A DNA stretch of 64,000 nucleotides from Cellulomonas rhizosphaerae (GTDB lineage Bacteria > Actinomycetota > Actinomycetes > Actinomycetales > Cellulomonadaceae). The notes beneath the pieces are model-generated. The model ran no database searches. It had not been told where the DNA came from and worked only from the letters and a program-made list of their open reading frames with translations. Below, in pieces: positions 35,083 to 44,026 of this stretch. A program made the position numbers and the translations under genes. The stretch covers positions 18,997 through 82,996 of the forward strand of contig NZ_QWKP01000220.1 in NCBI RefSeq assembly GCF_003470205.1. The letters are read 5' to 3'. Position 1 is the stretch's first letter, and each line of letters starts with the position of its first letter.

Positions 35083-36162
35083 ATGCCCAGGAACAGGACG
35101 AACGCCGCGATCCTGGCTGCCGGGGGTACGGCGGTCCTGCTCTGGTTCACGCTCGGGTCGCTCGGCACGGGCATCGCGCGGTCCGGCGCGTGGTCATCGT
35201 ACCTGCCCTCGATCCCCGCCGGTACGTGGTGGCTCACGTCCGTGGACGCGGGCGGGGTCTTCCTCGTCATGGTCCTCGTGCTCGCGCTCGTGCTGGCGCT
35301 GTCGATCCCCGTGCTGCGCTCGACCCGCACCGGTGGCGCCACCATCGTCCTGGCCCTGTGGTGGGTCACGATCGCGGCGGGCGCGATGGGCACGCTCGCC
35401 TGGTCGGTCATCCGCACCGACCGGAGCCCGTACGAGACGGCCTGGTCGTCGGCGACCGCCCTCGGACCCGGGGCGTGGTGGGGGCTGGTGTCCGGGTGTC
35501 TCGTCGGCCTCGTCGCCTGGCGCGTGCGGGGCACGGTGGGGATCGTGCCCGCGCCGGCCGCGCACCGGCTCGCGCTGCCGGCCGCGGTCGGCGCCGCGGC
35601 GACGACCGCGGTCCTCGCGGGCGCGGCCTGGGCGCTGTCCGGGGCACTGCGCAGCTGGGCGCTCGGGGAGATCCTGCCCGCGACGTCGCCGGCGCGGCAG
35701 GACGCGCAACGGGTCGTCGAGACGTTCCTGCCCCTGTCCCGGGGGATGTCCGTGCCGGTGAGCGACACGGACGGGTCCGCGTACCTGCTGGGGGCGGTCG
35801 CGCTCCTCCTCGTCGTCGGCCTGGTCGGGACGGCTGCCGGGCTCACGGCGAGCCTGCGCGGCGGCCGCACCGCGCTCGTCCTCGCCCTCTGGTTGACCGT
35901 GGTCCTGGGCAGCACCGTGGCCGCGTTCGTGTCGGTGCTCCCGCTGACCGGCCAGGTCGGCGGGTTCGCCGACCTGCTCAGGTACGGCGCGACGCTCGTC
36001 ACGACGGGCGGCGTGTGGGGGCTCATGTACGGCTGGCTCGCCGCGCTGGGTGGTCTCCTGGTCGGGTGGCTCGTGGACCGGTCGACCGTGCGGAACACCC
36101 CCACGCTCCTGACCGAGGTCCCGACGCCGGCGCGGGCTCCGCGCCCGGGCGCCGCCGGATGA
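35083..36162 (+). CDS. Membrane protein of unknown family, about 8 helices
   Basis: 359 residues, mostly hydrophobic; helices near residues 8-28, 55-75, 85-110, 125-145, 160-185, 230-255, 265-290 and 310-340, separated by short charged loops. I do not recognise a family. The -10 box TAGCGT (35070-35075) lies 7 nt before the ATG, predicting a leaderless mRNA. Its TGA overlaps the ATG of the following lipoprotein gene (ATGA), so the two products are probably made together and may interact. Confidence 0.75.
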   Translation: MPRNRTNAAILAAGGTAVLLWFTLGSLGTGIARSGAWSSYLPSIPAGTWWLTSVDAGGVFLVMVLVLALVLALSIPVLRSTRTGGATIVLALWWVTIAAGAMGTLAWSVIRTDRSPYETAWSSATALGPGAWWGLVSGCLVGLVAWRVRGTVGIVPAPAAHRLALPAAVGAAATTAVLAGAAWALSGALRSWALGEILPATSPARQDAQRVVETFLPLSRGMSVPVSDTDGSAYLLGAVALLLVVGLVGTAAGLTASLRGGRTALVLALWLTVVLGSTVAAFVSVLPLTGQVGGFADLLRYGATLVTTGGVWGLMYGWLAALGGLLVGWLVDRSTVRNTPTLLTEVPTPARAPRPGAAG

Positions 36163-36920
36163 GACGCGCTGCGACGCTCGCCCTCGTGGCCGTCCTGCTC
36201 ACCGCCGGGTGCTCGGCCACGGCCGCGCCCCCTGCCCCGACCACGCGCACGAGCACGACGACCAGCGCAGCGCCGACGAGCCATGCGCCTACCCCGACAC
36301 CGACCCCCACCGCTCCGACGGCGACCGAGGTCGGCGCGGACGGCACGCGCATCCGCAGCGACGGCGCGCAGGTGCGCGTCCTGACGGCACCGGGCGTGCG
36401 CATGGAGAAGAAGGCGGCCGACGACGGGTCCGTCCACCTCACCTTCGTCGTCCCCGCCGGAGCGACGACTGCCACGCCGCTGGCCTTCGTCGCCGGAGCC
36501 CACGCCCAGCCGTTCGCCGACGGCACGGCCACCGCGGGCGGCGGCGGCCTGTCCCCGACGCACGGGACGCTGGCCGCCTCGTCGGACGACGTCCTGGTCG
36601 TGCTCCCCCGCGGGACCGACGACGTCACCGTGTGGTTCGCGGGCGCGACGATCACGAAGACCCGGTGGGCGAACCAGGAGGGCGGCCGCTCGCTCGCCGT
36701 GACCCCGACCGCGTGGACCCGCGCGGGCGGCCTCGCGGCGCACGACCTGGTCTGGTCGCAGCTCGTCGAGCGCGAGCCCGACGCCAACTCCGCGACGATG
36801 CGCGCGCAGCTGCAGTGCCACGAGCTCGGCGCGCCCGACAAGCCCACGTGGAACCTCGAGCCGTGGCGGCCCGAGGTCAGCGACCTCGAGATGATCGCCG
36901 CGCGCTGCAACCCCACGTGA
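36159..36920 (+). CDS. DUF2599-type lipoprotein
   Basis: 253 residues. Signal with lipobox LTAGC; a Thr/Ser/Pro-rich spacer (about 25-60); then a globular domain ending with CHELGAPDKPTWNLEPWRPE and a final Cys in ARCNPT, the pattern of DUF2599 of actinobacteria. Function unknown; expected at the outer membrane face. Translationally coupled to the membrane protein gene before it. Confidence 0.75.
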   Translation: MRRAATLALVAVLLTAGCSATAAPPAPTTRTSTTTSAAPTSHAPTPTPTPTAPTATEVGADGTRIRSDGAQVRVLTAPGVRMEKKAADDGSVHLTFVVPAGATTATPLAFVAGAHAQPFADGTATAGGGGLSPTHGTLAASSDDVLVVLPRGTDDVTVWFAGATITKTRWANQEGGRSLAVTPTAWTRAGGLAAHDLVWSQLVEREPDANSATMRAQLQCHELGAPDKPTWNLEPWRPEVSDLEMIAARCNPT

Positions 36921-37033
36921 GAACACGCGGCGCGGGCGTTCCGCGCGAGCCGCGACGAGGCCAGGATGAGGACGACGGGGACGGCCGCGCGACGAGAGAC
37001 GCCGGCGACCACGCAACAGACACGGAGGCCAGC

Positions 37034-37306
37034 ATGTCGACCCAGAGCCCCAGCCCCAGCCCACGTCCCGGCGGGACGCCCGCCGAGAAGAAGCCGATCC
37101 CGTGGCGGCTCTACGCGGGCCTCGTCGTCGTCGTGGTGGCGCTCGTGATCATCCTGCAGAACACCCAGGCGGCGACCTTCGAGGTCCTCGCGTGGTCGTT
37201 CGAGACGCCGACGTGGGTGATGCTCCTGATCACCCTCGCGCTGGGTGTGGTCATCGGCTGGCTGCTGCACTACCGCCGCACGAGCCGCAAGCGGAAGGGC
37301 AAGTAG
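37034..37306 (+). CDS. LapA/DUF1049 family small membrane protein
   Basis: 90 residues: a Ser/Pro-rich N-terminus, two transmembrane helices (about 25-42 and 58-78) and a basic tail RRTSRKRKGK. Motif IILQNTQAATFEVLAWSFE is typical of the LipopolysaccharideA assembly-like DUF1049 family, which is broadly distributed, also in Gram-positives; role unclear. Followed by a strong stem-loop. Confidence 0.75.
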   Translation: MSTQSPSPSPRPGGTPAEKKPIPWRLYAGLVVVVVALVIILQNTQAATFEVLAWSFETPTWVMLLITLALGVVIGWLLHYRRTSRKRKGK

Positions 37307-37311
37307 CACGG

Positions 37312-37352
37312 CGACCCCGGACCGCCGCCTCGTGAGCGGTGGTCCGGGGTCG
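37312..37352. terminator. Bidirectional stem-loop terminator
   Basis: CGACCCCGGACC (37312-37323) pairs perfectly with GGTCCGGGGTCG (37341-37352), 12 bp, between the DUF1049 gene and the convergent acyl-CoA oxidase gene. Confidence 0.7.
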
Positions 37353-37366
37353 TGGCTCCGCCGGGA

Positions 37367-39436
37367 TCAGCGGTGGTGCTTCTCCGGCACGGGCGCGTCG
37401 CCCGAGGCCCGCTGCGCGCGGTAGTAGGCGCGCGCCTCGTCCTGCCGGTCCTGCTCGGCACCCGAGGCGATCGGCGCGCGCAGGTGCTCAGGCCCGTACC
37501 CGAACGCGTCGACGAGGTCCTGGGCGTGCGGACGCAGTCGCACCAGGAGCCGGTCGATGTACGAGGTGACCGTGCGGGCGCGGCCGGCCGAGAGGCGGCC
37601 GTTGATGAGGTACCAGGCCAGGTGCCGCTCGATGACCTGCAGGCCGAACAGGTCGCGCACCCACGTGAGCACCTGCTTCGTCGCGGGGTCGCTCACCTGG
37701 GCCAGCCCCCGCGTGAACGCCTCCCACTGGACGCGCTCGGCGTGCGCGCGGGCGGCCTCGATGAGCTCGTGCTGGTGGGCGTTGAACAGCGCCGCGGCCT
37801 CGGCCGGTGCCATCTTCCGCGCGGGCCGCAGCGAGTTGGCCAGGTCGGCCACCATCGACTCGACGCGGTCGGTGAGCAGCTCGCGCTGCGAGGCCTCGTC
37901 GCGCAGCTGACCCACCGAGCGGCGCGCGTCACCCGCGTCAGCCAAGGTCTGCACCGCGCGGATCAGCGGGGTGCGGTGCATCGCGGCGTCCGCGGCCCGG
38001 CCCGCGACGTGGCGCGCCACGTCCCCCGCGCCGGTGACCTTGAGCGAGCGCGCGTAGTCCGTGAGCAGGCGCTTGGCGACGAGCTGGTAGAGCACCGTGT
38101 TGTCGCCCTCGAACGTCACGTAGACGTCCATGTCCTGGTGCAGGCCGACGAGCCGGTTCTCCGCGAGGTAGCCCGCGCCGCCGCACGCCTCGCGCGCGGT
38201 CTGGATCGTGTTCATCGCGTGCCACGTCGAGGTGGGCTTGAGCGTCGCCGCGAGCGTCTCGAGGTCCTCGCGCCCCTCGGGGGTGTCGCCGCGGCCGGAG
38301 AAGACGCTGTCGAAAGCGGCGAGCAGCTCCTCGTGGGCGAAGGTCGTCGCGTAGGTCTCGGCCAGGAGCGGCAGGAGGCGGCGCTGGTGCTGGCCGTAGT
38401 CCATGAGCACGACCTCGTCCGAGCCGGCGCCCGCGAACTGGCGGCGCTGGTTGGCGTAGGTGACCGCGATGGCCAGGGCCATCTTGCTCGCGTTGGCGGC
38501 GGCGCCGTCCAGCGAGACGCGGCCCTGCACGAGCGTGCCGAGCATCGTGAAGAAGCGCCGGCCCGGGCTCGAGATCGACGAGCTGTAGGTGCCGTCGACG
38601 GCCACGTCGCCGTAGCGGTTGAGCAGGCTGGTGCGCGGCACGCGGACGTGGTCGAAGTGCAGGCGGCCGTTGTCGATGCCGTTGAGGCCACCCTTGAGGC
38701 CGTCGTCCTCGCCGCCCACGCCGGGCGCCCACGCGCCGGACTCGTCGCGGATCGTCACGTAGAACGCGTGCACACCGTGGTTCACGGCGGGCTGGTCGGG
38801 CGCAGCGGTGACCAGCTGCGCGAACACGACCGCGGCCGTGCCGTGCTGGCCCGCGTTGCCGAGGTAGTCCTTCCACGCCGCGCGGAACGGCGTGTGGATG
38901 ACGAACTCCTGCGTCGCCGCGTCGTACGTCGCGGTCGTGCCGATCGAGGCGACGTCCGAGCCGTGGCCCGTCTCCGTCATCGCGAACGCGCCGGGCACCT
39001 CGACGGACATCGCCGTCGGCAGGAACCGCTCGTGGTGGTCGGCCGTGCCCAGGTGCAGGATCGCCGAGGCGAACAGCCCCCACTGCACGCCTGCCTTGAT
39101 CTGCAGCGACGGGTCGCCCGCGACGAGCTCCTCGAACCGCGACAGCGAGCCGCCGTGGTCGTCGGCCCCGCCGAGGTGCGACGGGAACGCCCGCAGCACG
39201 TCGTGGTGGGCGGCCAGCTCGCGCAGCTGGTGCAGCACGCGCTCGCGGTGCTCGGCCAGCGGCTGGCCCTCGATCTTCTGGAAGTCGGGGTTGCCGGCGA
39301 CCGCTCGCGCCTCGCGGCGCAGCTGCGCGTAGGGGCCCAGCAGCTGGTCGGCGAGCGCCTGCACGTCGATGCGGACGTCCCGTGGGTCGTTCACGAGCGC
39401 CTCGAGCGAGGCGGGCCGGTCGGTGATGGCGGTCAT
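37367..39436 (-). CDS. Acyl-CoA oxidase/dehydrogenase family enzyme
   Basis: 689 residues from ATG 39436. The core has the acyl-CoA dehydrogenase features AFAMTETGHGSDVASIGTTA (FAD and substrate loop) and YANQRRQFAGAG; the long C-terminal helical region and length of about 690 fit the acyl-CoA oxidase type rather than a short dehydrogenase. The region EGDNTVLYQLVAKRLL also matches this group. Introduces the 2,3 double bond into acyl-CoA; whether O2 is the acceptor cannot be read from sequence. The ATG overlaps the stop of the upstream TetR gene. Confidence 0.9.
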   Translation of the reverse strand: MTAITDRPASLEALVNDPRDVRIDVQALADQLLGPYAQLRREARAVAGNPDFQKIEGQPLAEHRERVLHQLRELAAHHDVLRAFPSHLGGADDHGGSLSRFEELVAGDPSLQIKAGVQWGLFASAILHLGTADHHERFLPTAMSVEVPGAFAMTETGHGSDVASIGTTATYDAATQEFVIHTPFRAAWKDYLGNAGQHGTAAVVFAQLVTAAPDQPAVNHGVHAFYVTIRDESGAWAPGVGGEDDGLKGGLNGIDNGRLHFDHVRVPRTSLLNRYGDVAVDGTYSSSISSPGRRFFTMLGTLVQGRVSLDGAAANASKMALAIAVTYANQRRQFAGAGSDEVVLMDYGQHQRRLLPLLAETYATTFAHEELLAAFDSVFSGRGDTPEGREDLETLAATLKPTSTWHAMNTIQTAREACGGAGYLAENRLVGLHQDMDVYVTFEGDNTVLYQLVAKRLLTDYARSLKVTGAGDVARHVAGRAADAAMHRTPLIRAVQTLADAGDARRSVGQLRDEASQRELLTDRVESMVADLANSLRPARKMAPAEAAALFNAHQHELIEAARAHAERVQWEAFTRGLAQVSDPATKQVLTWVRDLFGLQVIERHLAWYLINGRLSAGRARTVTSYIDRLLVRLRPHAQDLVDAFGYGPEHLRAPIASGAEQDRQDEARAYYRAQRASGDAPVPEKHHR

Positions 39437-40350
39437 CGGTTCTCCCTGGTGGTGCTGGTGTGCTCGTGGTGCGCTGCGGTGGGGTCGTGGGGGTCGGAGA
39501 GCTCGGGGCGCGTGCGCTCGCGGGCGAGCAGGCCCACCGGGCCGGCCCACAGCCACGCGGCGACCTGCGCGGTGATGTCCTCGCGGTCGGGGCTGCCCGG
39601 CTCGTCGCGGTGGGCCAGCCACCACTCGCCGGCGCCGCGGACGAAGCCGACGGCCCCGGCCGCCCACGACTCGGCCAGCGCGATGCGGGCCGTCGTGGCG
39701 TCGTCGGGCGAGCCCTCGGGGCGGCGCGCGTAGCGACGACCGTCCGCGGCCTCCTCGGTCAGGCCGCGCGCGAACGGGGCCGCGACCAGGGCGGTCACCG
39801 AGTCGAGGAAGTGGCCGAGAGGGCCGCCCGACTCGACCGACCCGTTGCGCGTCACGAACGCGTAGACGTGCGGCGACGACTCGATCATCTCGAGGTAGAC
39901 CGCGACCATCGCCCGCAGGCCATCACGCGGCGTGGGTGCGACGCGGAGCACCCCCTCGAGCGCGCCCTGGATCTGCAGCACGACCGCCTCGGCGACCGCG
40001 ATCTGCAGGCCGGTCTTGTCCGCGAAGTAGCGGTACACGATCGACTTGGAGGTGCCCGCGGCCGTCGCGATCTCCTCCATGGAGACGTCGGGGCCCTTGT
40101 GGTGGACGGTGCGGCGCGCGATCCGGACGAGCTCGGCGCGGCGGGCCTCACGGTGGTCGGCCCAGCGCGTGGACCGGCCGTCCGACGCGAACACGTCCTC
40201 GGCCGGGCGCCGCGAGGCGGGCCGGGTGGAGGGCGACGCAGGCGTGCGACCGGCGCCGCGTCCCGAGGGGGCCTCGGCGTCGTTGCTCAGCAGGGTCAAC
40301 CCGCTCGTCGTGGAGGCGCTCGTCTTCGAGCTCGGTGTGATGGGGCTCAC
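39433..40350 (-). CDS. TetR family regulator with long N-terminal extension
   Basis: 305 residues from GTG 40350, chosen because TACCTT (40358-40363, minus) is 7 nt upstream. The first 60 residues are Ser/Thr/Pro/Arg-rich and probably unstructured; the HTH is at about 70-120 (SMEEIATAAGTSKSIVYRYF). The protein is co-translated with the acyl-CoA oxidase (ATGA overlap) and divergent from the thiolase/FabG/MaoC operon, so it is the likely acyl-CoA-responsive repressor of the whole module. Confidence 0.85.
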   Translation of the reverse strand: MSPITPSSKTSASTTSGLTLLSNDAEAPSGRGAGRTPASPSTRPASRRPAEDVFASDGRSTRWADHREARRAELVRIARRTVHHKGPDVSMEEIATAAGTSKSIVYRYFADKTGLQIAVAEAVVLQIQGALEGVLRVAPTPRDGLRAMVAVYLEMIESSPHVYAFVTRNGSVESGGPLGHFLDSVTALVAAPFARGLTEEAADGRRYARRPEGSPDDATTARIALAESWAAGAVGFVRGAGEWWLAHRDEPGSPDREDITAQVAAWLWAGPVGLLARERTRPELSDPHDPTAAHHEHTSTTRENR

Positions 40351-40467
40351 GGGACCGAAGGTATCAGGTACTGTGGGTTCCGGAAACACCCAGGGACGAA
40401 AGTCCGTGGACACGCACTTCACCAGCCATCACCGCCGATGCACCCGACGATGCGAGAGGGGCGCCCC

Positions 40468-41793
40468 ATGGCAGCCTCGAAGACCACCACCCCCGCTGCC
40501 GCGCCGCGCGCGCTGGTGCTGGGCGGCAACCGGATCCCGTTCGCCCGCGCCGGGGGCAAGTACGCCCACGCGAGCAACCAGGACATGCTCACGGCCGCGC
40601 TCGACGGGCTCGTCGCGCGCTACGGACTGCAGGGCGAGCGGATCGGTGAGGTCGCCGCGGGCGCGGTGCTCAAGCACAGCCGCGACTTCAACCTCACGCG
40701 GGAGACCGTGCTGGGATCGGCGCTGTCGGCCGAGACCCCGGCGTACGACCTGCAGCAGGCCTGCGCGACCGGCCTGGAGACCGTGGTCTCGCTGTCCAAC
40801 AAGATCCGCCTCGGCCAGATCGAGTCTGCGGTCGCCGGCGGCGTCGACACCACGTCCGACGCCCCGATCGCCGTGAGCGACCGGCTGCGCCGCGCGCTGC
40901 TCGACCTCTCGCGCGCCCGATCGGTGGGCCAGAAGATCGCCGCCGCGTCGAAGATCCGCCCCAAGGACCTCGCGCCGGCCACGCCGCGCACGTCCGAGCC
41001 GCGCACGGGCCTGTCGATGGGCGAGCACCAGGCGCTGACCACCGCGCAGTGGGGCATCACCCGGGAGGCGCAGGACGAGATCGCGTTCGCGTCGCACCAG
41101 AACCTCGCGGCCGCGTGGGCGGCCGGCTTCTTCGACGACCTGGTCACCCCGTACCGGGGTCAGTCGCAGGACGGGAACCTGCGCGCGGACACCTCGCTCG
41201 AGAAGCTCGCGGGGCTGCGGCCGACGTTCGGGCTCGGCCTGGACACACCCGCGACGATGACCGCCGGCAACTCCACGCCGCTGACCGACGGCGCCTCGAC
41301 GGTGCTGCTCGGCAACGACGCGTGGGCCACCGCGCACGGCCTCACCCCGCTCGCCGTGGTGGTCGACGCCGAGGCCGCGGCCGTCGACTTCGTGCACGGC
41401 GTGGACGGGCTGCTCATGGCGGGCGCGTTCGCCGTGCCGCGGCTGCTCGCGCGCAACGGCCTGACGCTGGCCGACTTCGACTACGTCGAGATCCACGAGG
41501 CGTTCGCGTCCACCGTGCTGACGACGCTCGCGGCGTGGGAGTCGGAGACGTTCGGGCGCGAGCGCCTGGGGCTGGACGGCGCGTTCGGCACCGTGGACCG
41601 CGCGCGGCTCAATGTGCACGGCTCGTCGCTCGCGGCGGGGCACCCGTTCGCGGCGACCGGCGGCCGGATCGTGGCGACCATCAGCAAGGAGCTGCACCGG
41701 CGTCGTACGGCCGAGGGCCGTCCCGTCCGGGCACTCGTGTCCATCTGTGCGGCCGGCGGGCTCGGCCTGACGGCGATCCTCGAGGCGGCCTGA
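40468..41793 (+). CDS. Acetyl-CoA acetyltransferase (thiolase, FadI/FadA2-like)
   Basis: 441 residues from ATG 40468, GAGGGG upstream. Catalytic residues: nucleophile Cys in LQQACATGLETV, His in IHEAFASTV, and the acid/base Cys in ICAAGGLG. GHPFAATGG is the conserved CoA-binding segment. Performs thiolytic cleavage of 3-ketoacyl-CoA or the reverse condensation. First gene of an operon with a long FabG and a MaoC hydratase, the same gene set as Rv0241c-Rv0243 of Mycobacterium tuberculosis. Confidence 0.93.
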   Translation: MAASKTTTPAAAPRALVLGGNRIPFARAGGKYAHASNQDMLTAALDGLVARYGLQGERIGEVAAGAVLKHSRDFNLTRETVLGSALSAETPAYDLQQACATGLETVVSLSNKIRLGQIESAVAGGVDTTSDAPIAVSDRLRRALLDLSRARSVGQKIAAASKIRPKDLAPATPRTSEPRTGLSMGEHQALTTAQWGITREAQDEIAFASHQNLAAAWAAGFFDDLVTPYRGQSQDGNLRADTSLEKLAGLRPTFGLGLDTPATMTAGNSTPLTDGASTVLLGNDAWATAHGLTPLAVVVDAEAAAVDFVHGVDGLLMAGAFAVPRLLARNGLTLADFDYVEIHEAFASTVLTTLAAWESETFGRERLGLDGAFGTVDRARLNVHGSSLAAGHPFAATGGRIVATISKELHRRRTAEGRPVRALVSICAAGGLGLTAILEAA

Positions 41794-41795
41794 CC

Positions 41796-43139
41796 ATGAG
41801 CGACACTTACCTGAACCTCGTCAACAGCGGCTTCACCAAGAAGCTCGCCAAGCAGCTCGGCCTTCCCCAGCCCGCTCCCCTGCGCCGCTACCGGCCGGGC
41901 CAGCCGCTGCTCGAGGGCCCGACCCTCGTGCTCGGTCGCGGCGCCGACGCCGAGGCGGTCGCCGGCTTGCTCTCGACCACCTGGGACCTCGAGGTGCACC
42001 GGCACGCGACGCCCGAGCTGCGCTACGCGGCCGTCGTCGTCGTCCTCACCGAGGTCACGCAGCCGACCGACCTGAGCGAGCCCGTGCTCGCGGCGGCGGG
42101 CGCGCTCAAGTCGCTCGCGCGCGGCGGGCGCGTGGTCACGCTGTCACGCACGGCGACGGCCGACGACGCCCCCGCGGTCGCCGCCGCACGGCAGGGCGTG
42201 GACGGCCTGCTGCGGTCGCTGGCCAAGGAGCTGCGCGGCGGGTCGACCGGCAACGGGATCGTGCTCGACGCCGCGGTGGGCGTCGACGCGCCGTCGGTCG
42301 TCGGCGCGCTGCGGTTCTTCCTCTCGACGCGCTCGGCCTTCGTCGACGGCCAGCTGCTCACGGTCTCGTCCGCCGCCGGCACGCTGCCGACGTCCTGGGA
42401 GCGCCCGCTCGAGGGCCGCGTCGCGGTCGTCACGGGCGCCGCGCGCGGCATCGGCGAGTCGATCGCCGACACCCTGGCGCGCGACGGCGCGACCGTCGTC
42501 GCGGTGGACATGCCCTCGGCCGGCGAGCACCTGACGACCGTGGCCAACCGTGTGCGCGGCACCGCGCTGCAGCTCGACGTCACGGCCGAGGACGCCGGTG
42601 AGCGCATCCTCGAGCACGCGCTCGCGCGGCACGGGCGGATCGACATCGTCGTGCACAACGCGGGCATCACGCGGGACAAGCTGCTCGCCAACATGACGCC
42701 CGAGAAGTGGGACCCGGTGCTCGCGGTCAACATCGCCGCGCAGCTGCGGATCAACGAGGCGCTGCTGACGTCGGGCGACTTCGCCGACGAGCCGCGCATC
42801 GTCTCGCTCGCGTCGACGTCCGGCATCGCGGGCAACCGCGGCCAGACCAACTACGCGGCGTCCAAGGGCGGCGTCATCGGCATGGTCCGCGCGACCGCGC
42901 CGCTGCTCGAGGCGTTCGGCGGTACCGCCAACGCGGTCGCGCCGGGCTTCATCGAGACCGACATGACGGCCCGGATCCCCGCGGTGACGCGGCAGGTGGC
43001 GCGCCGCCTCAACTCGCTGCAGCAGGGCGGCCAGCCGGTCGACGTGGCGGAGACGGTCGCGTTCCTGGCCTCGCCTGCCGCGGGTGGCGTCGTCGGGCGC
43101 GTGCTGCGCGTGTGCGGGCAGAACATGGTGGGTCAGTGA
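41796..43139 (+). CDS. High-molecular-weight 3-ketoacyl reductase (FabG4-like)
   Basis: 447 residues. The N-terminal 200 form a flavodoxin-like domain without catalytic residues; the C-terminal SDR domain has VTGAARGIGESIAD, NAG, and catalytic Ser, Tyr and Lys in SLASTSGIAGNRGQTNYAASKG. Length and two-domain form match mycobacterial FabG4, an NADH-preferring 3-ketoacyl-CoA reductase/3-hydroxyacyl-CoA dehydrogenase. It starts 2 bp after the thiolase stop and its stop overlaps the MaoC start. Confidence 0.92.
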   Translation: MSDTYLNLVNSGFTKKLAKQLGLPQPAPLRRYRPGQPLLEGPTLVLGRGADAEAVAGLLSTTWDLEVHRHATPELRYAAVVVVLTEVTQPTDLSEPVLAAAGALKSLARGGRVVTLSRTATADDAPAVAAARQGVDGLLRSLAKELRGGSTGNGIVLDAAVGVDAPSVVGALRFFLSTRSAFVDGQLLTVSSAAGTLPTSWERPLEGRVAVVTGAARGIGESIADTLARDGATVVAVDMPSAGEHLTTVANRVRGTALQLDVTAEDAGERILEHALARHGRIDIVVHNAGITRDKLLANMTPEKWDPVLAVNIAAQLRINEALLTSGDFADEPRIVSLASTSGIAGNRGQTNYAASKGGVIGMVRATAPLLEAFGGTANAVAPGFIETDMTARIPAVTRQVARRLNSLQQGGQPVDVAETVAFLASPAAGGVVGRVLRVCGQNMVGQ

Positions 43140-44026
43140 CCCTCCCGACGACGCTCCGCACGGTCACCCTGCCCGACGTGCCCGGGCTCGGCGGCGTGTA
43201 CGCCCGCGGGGCCGCGTCGGCGGGCCGGCTGGCGGTGACCCGACGGGTCGGGCGAGCGCCCGCCGGGCTGCCCGAGGTCGCCTACGAGGTCCGGGGCGTC
43301 GACGTCGACCCCACCCACCTCACCGACTACCAGCACCTGCTCGGCGAGCCCGGGAGTGACGTCCTGCCCGCCGGGTTCGTGCACGTGCTCGCGTTCCCGC
43401 TGGCCACCGCGCTCATGGCGCGGACCGACTTCCCGCTGTCCCTGCTCGGCATGGTCCACCTGTCGAACGTCGTCACCCAGCGGCGCGCGGTCCGGCTCGG
43501 CGAGGTGCTCGACGTGCGTGCGTGGGCGCAGGACCTGCGTCCGCACCGGTCCGGCACCCAGGTCGACCTGGTCACCGAGGTCTCGGTCGCCGGCGAGCTC
43601 GTCTGGACGGGCACCTCGACGTACCTGTCCAAGGGCGACTCGAACGGCGAGTCAGACGCCGGCCCCCGCGAGGAGTTCGTCGCGCCGGTACCGACCGGGC
43701 AGTGGCGGCTGGCCGGCGACGTCGGTCGGCGGTACGCCGCGGTGTCGGGCGACCGGAACCCCATCCACCTGTCCGCGCTGTCCGCCAAGGCGCTCGGCTT
43801 CCCGCGTGCCATCGCGCACGGGATGTACACCGCGGCCCGTGCGCTGGCTGACGTGGGCGCGGCCCGCGGCGAGGCGTTCGACTGGAGCGTCGAGTTCGCC
43901 AAGCCCGTGCTGCTGCCGGGCACGGTGACGGTCCGGGTCGCGGCCGACGACGAGGGCTTCGCCTTCACCGGCTGGGACGCGAAGCGGACCCGGCCCTACC
44001 TGACGGGCCGCGTCGACCCGCTCTGA
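43136..44026 (+). CDS. MaoC family (R)-specific enoyl-CoA hydratase (HtdX-like)
   Basis: 296 residues, GTG start overlapping the fabG stop (GTGA). A double-hotdog protein; the hydratase 2 motif is SGDRNPIHLSALSAKALGFP with catalytic Asp and His, followed by AIAHGMYTAA. Adds water to enoyl-CoA, complementing the oxidase, reductase and thiolase of the same module. The last 31 bp overlap the convergent end of the GH20 gene. Confidence 0.9.
   Translation: MTLPTTLRTVTLPDVPGLGGVYARGAASAGRLAVTRRVGRAPAGLPEVAYEVRGVDVDPTHLTDYQHLLGEPGSDVLPAGFVHVLAFPLATALMARTDFPLSLLGMVHLSNVVTQRRAVRLGEVLDVRAWAQDLRPHRSGTQVDLVTEVSVAGELVWTGTSTYLSKGDSNGESDAGPREEFVAPVPTGQWRLAGDVGRRYAAVSGDRNPIHLSALSAKALGFPRAIAHGMYTAARALADVGAARGEAFDWSVEFAKPVLLPGTVTVRVAADDEGFAFTGWDAKRTRPYLTGRVDPL

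Noticed and set aside
32425..36162. A plus-strand open frame of about 1,245 codons spanning purL and the next gene
   Set aside because: The part before 35083 is antisense to purL, is rich in Arg/Val/Asp/Gly and lacks a ribosome site; only the segment from 35083 is a real gene. Long antisense frames are expected at this G+C content.
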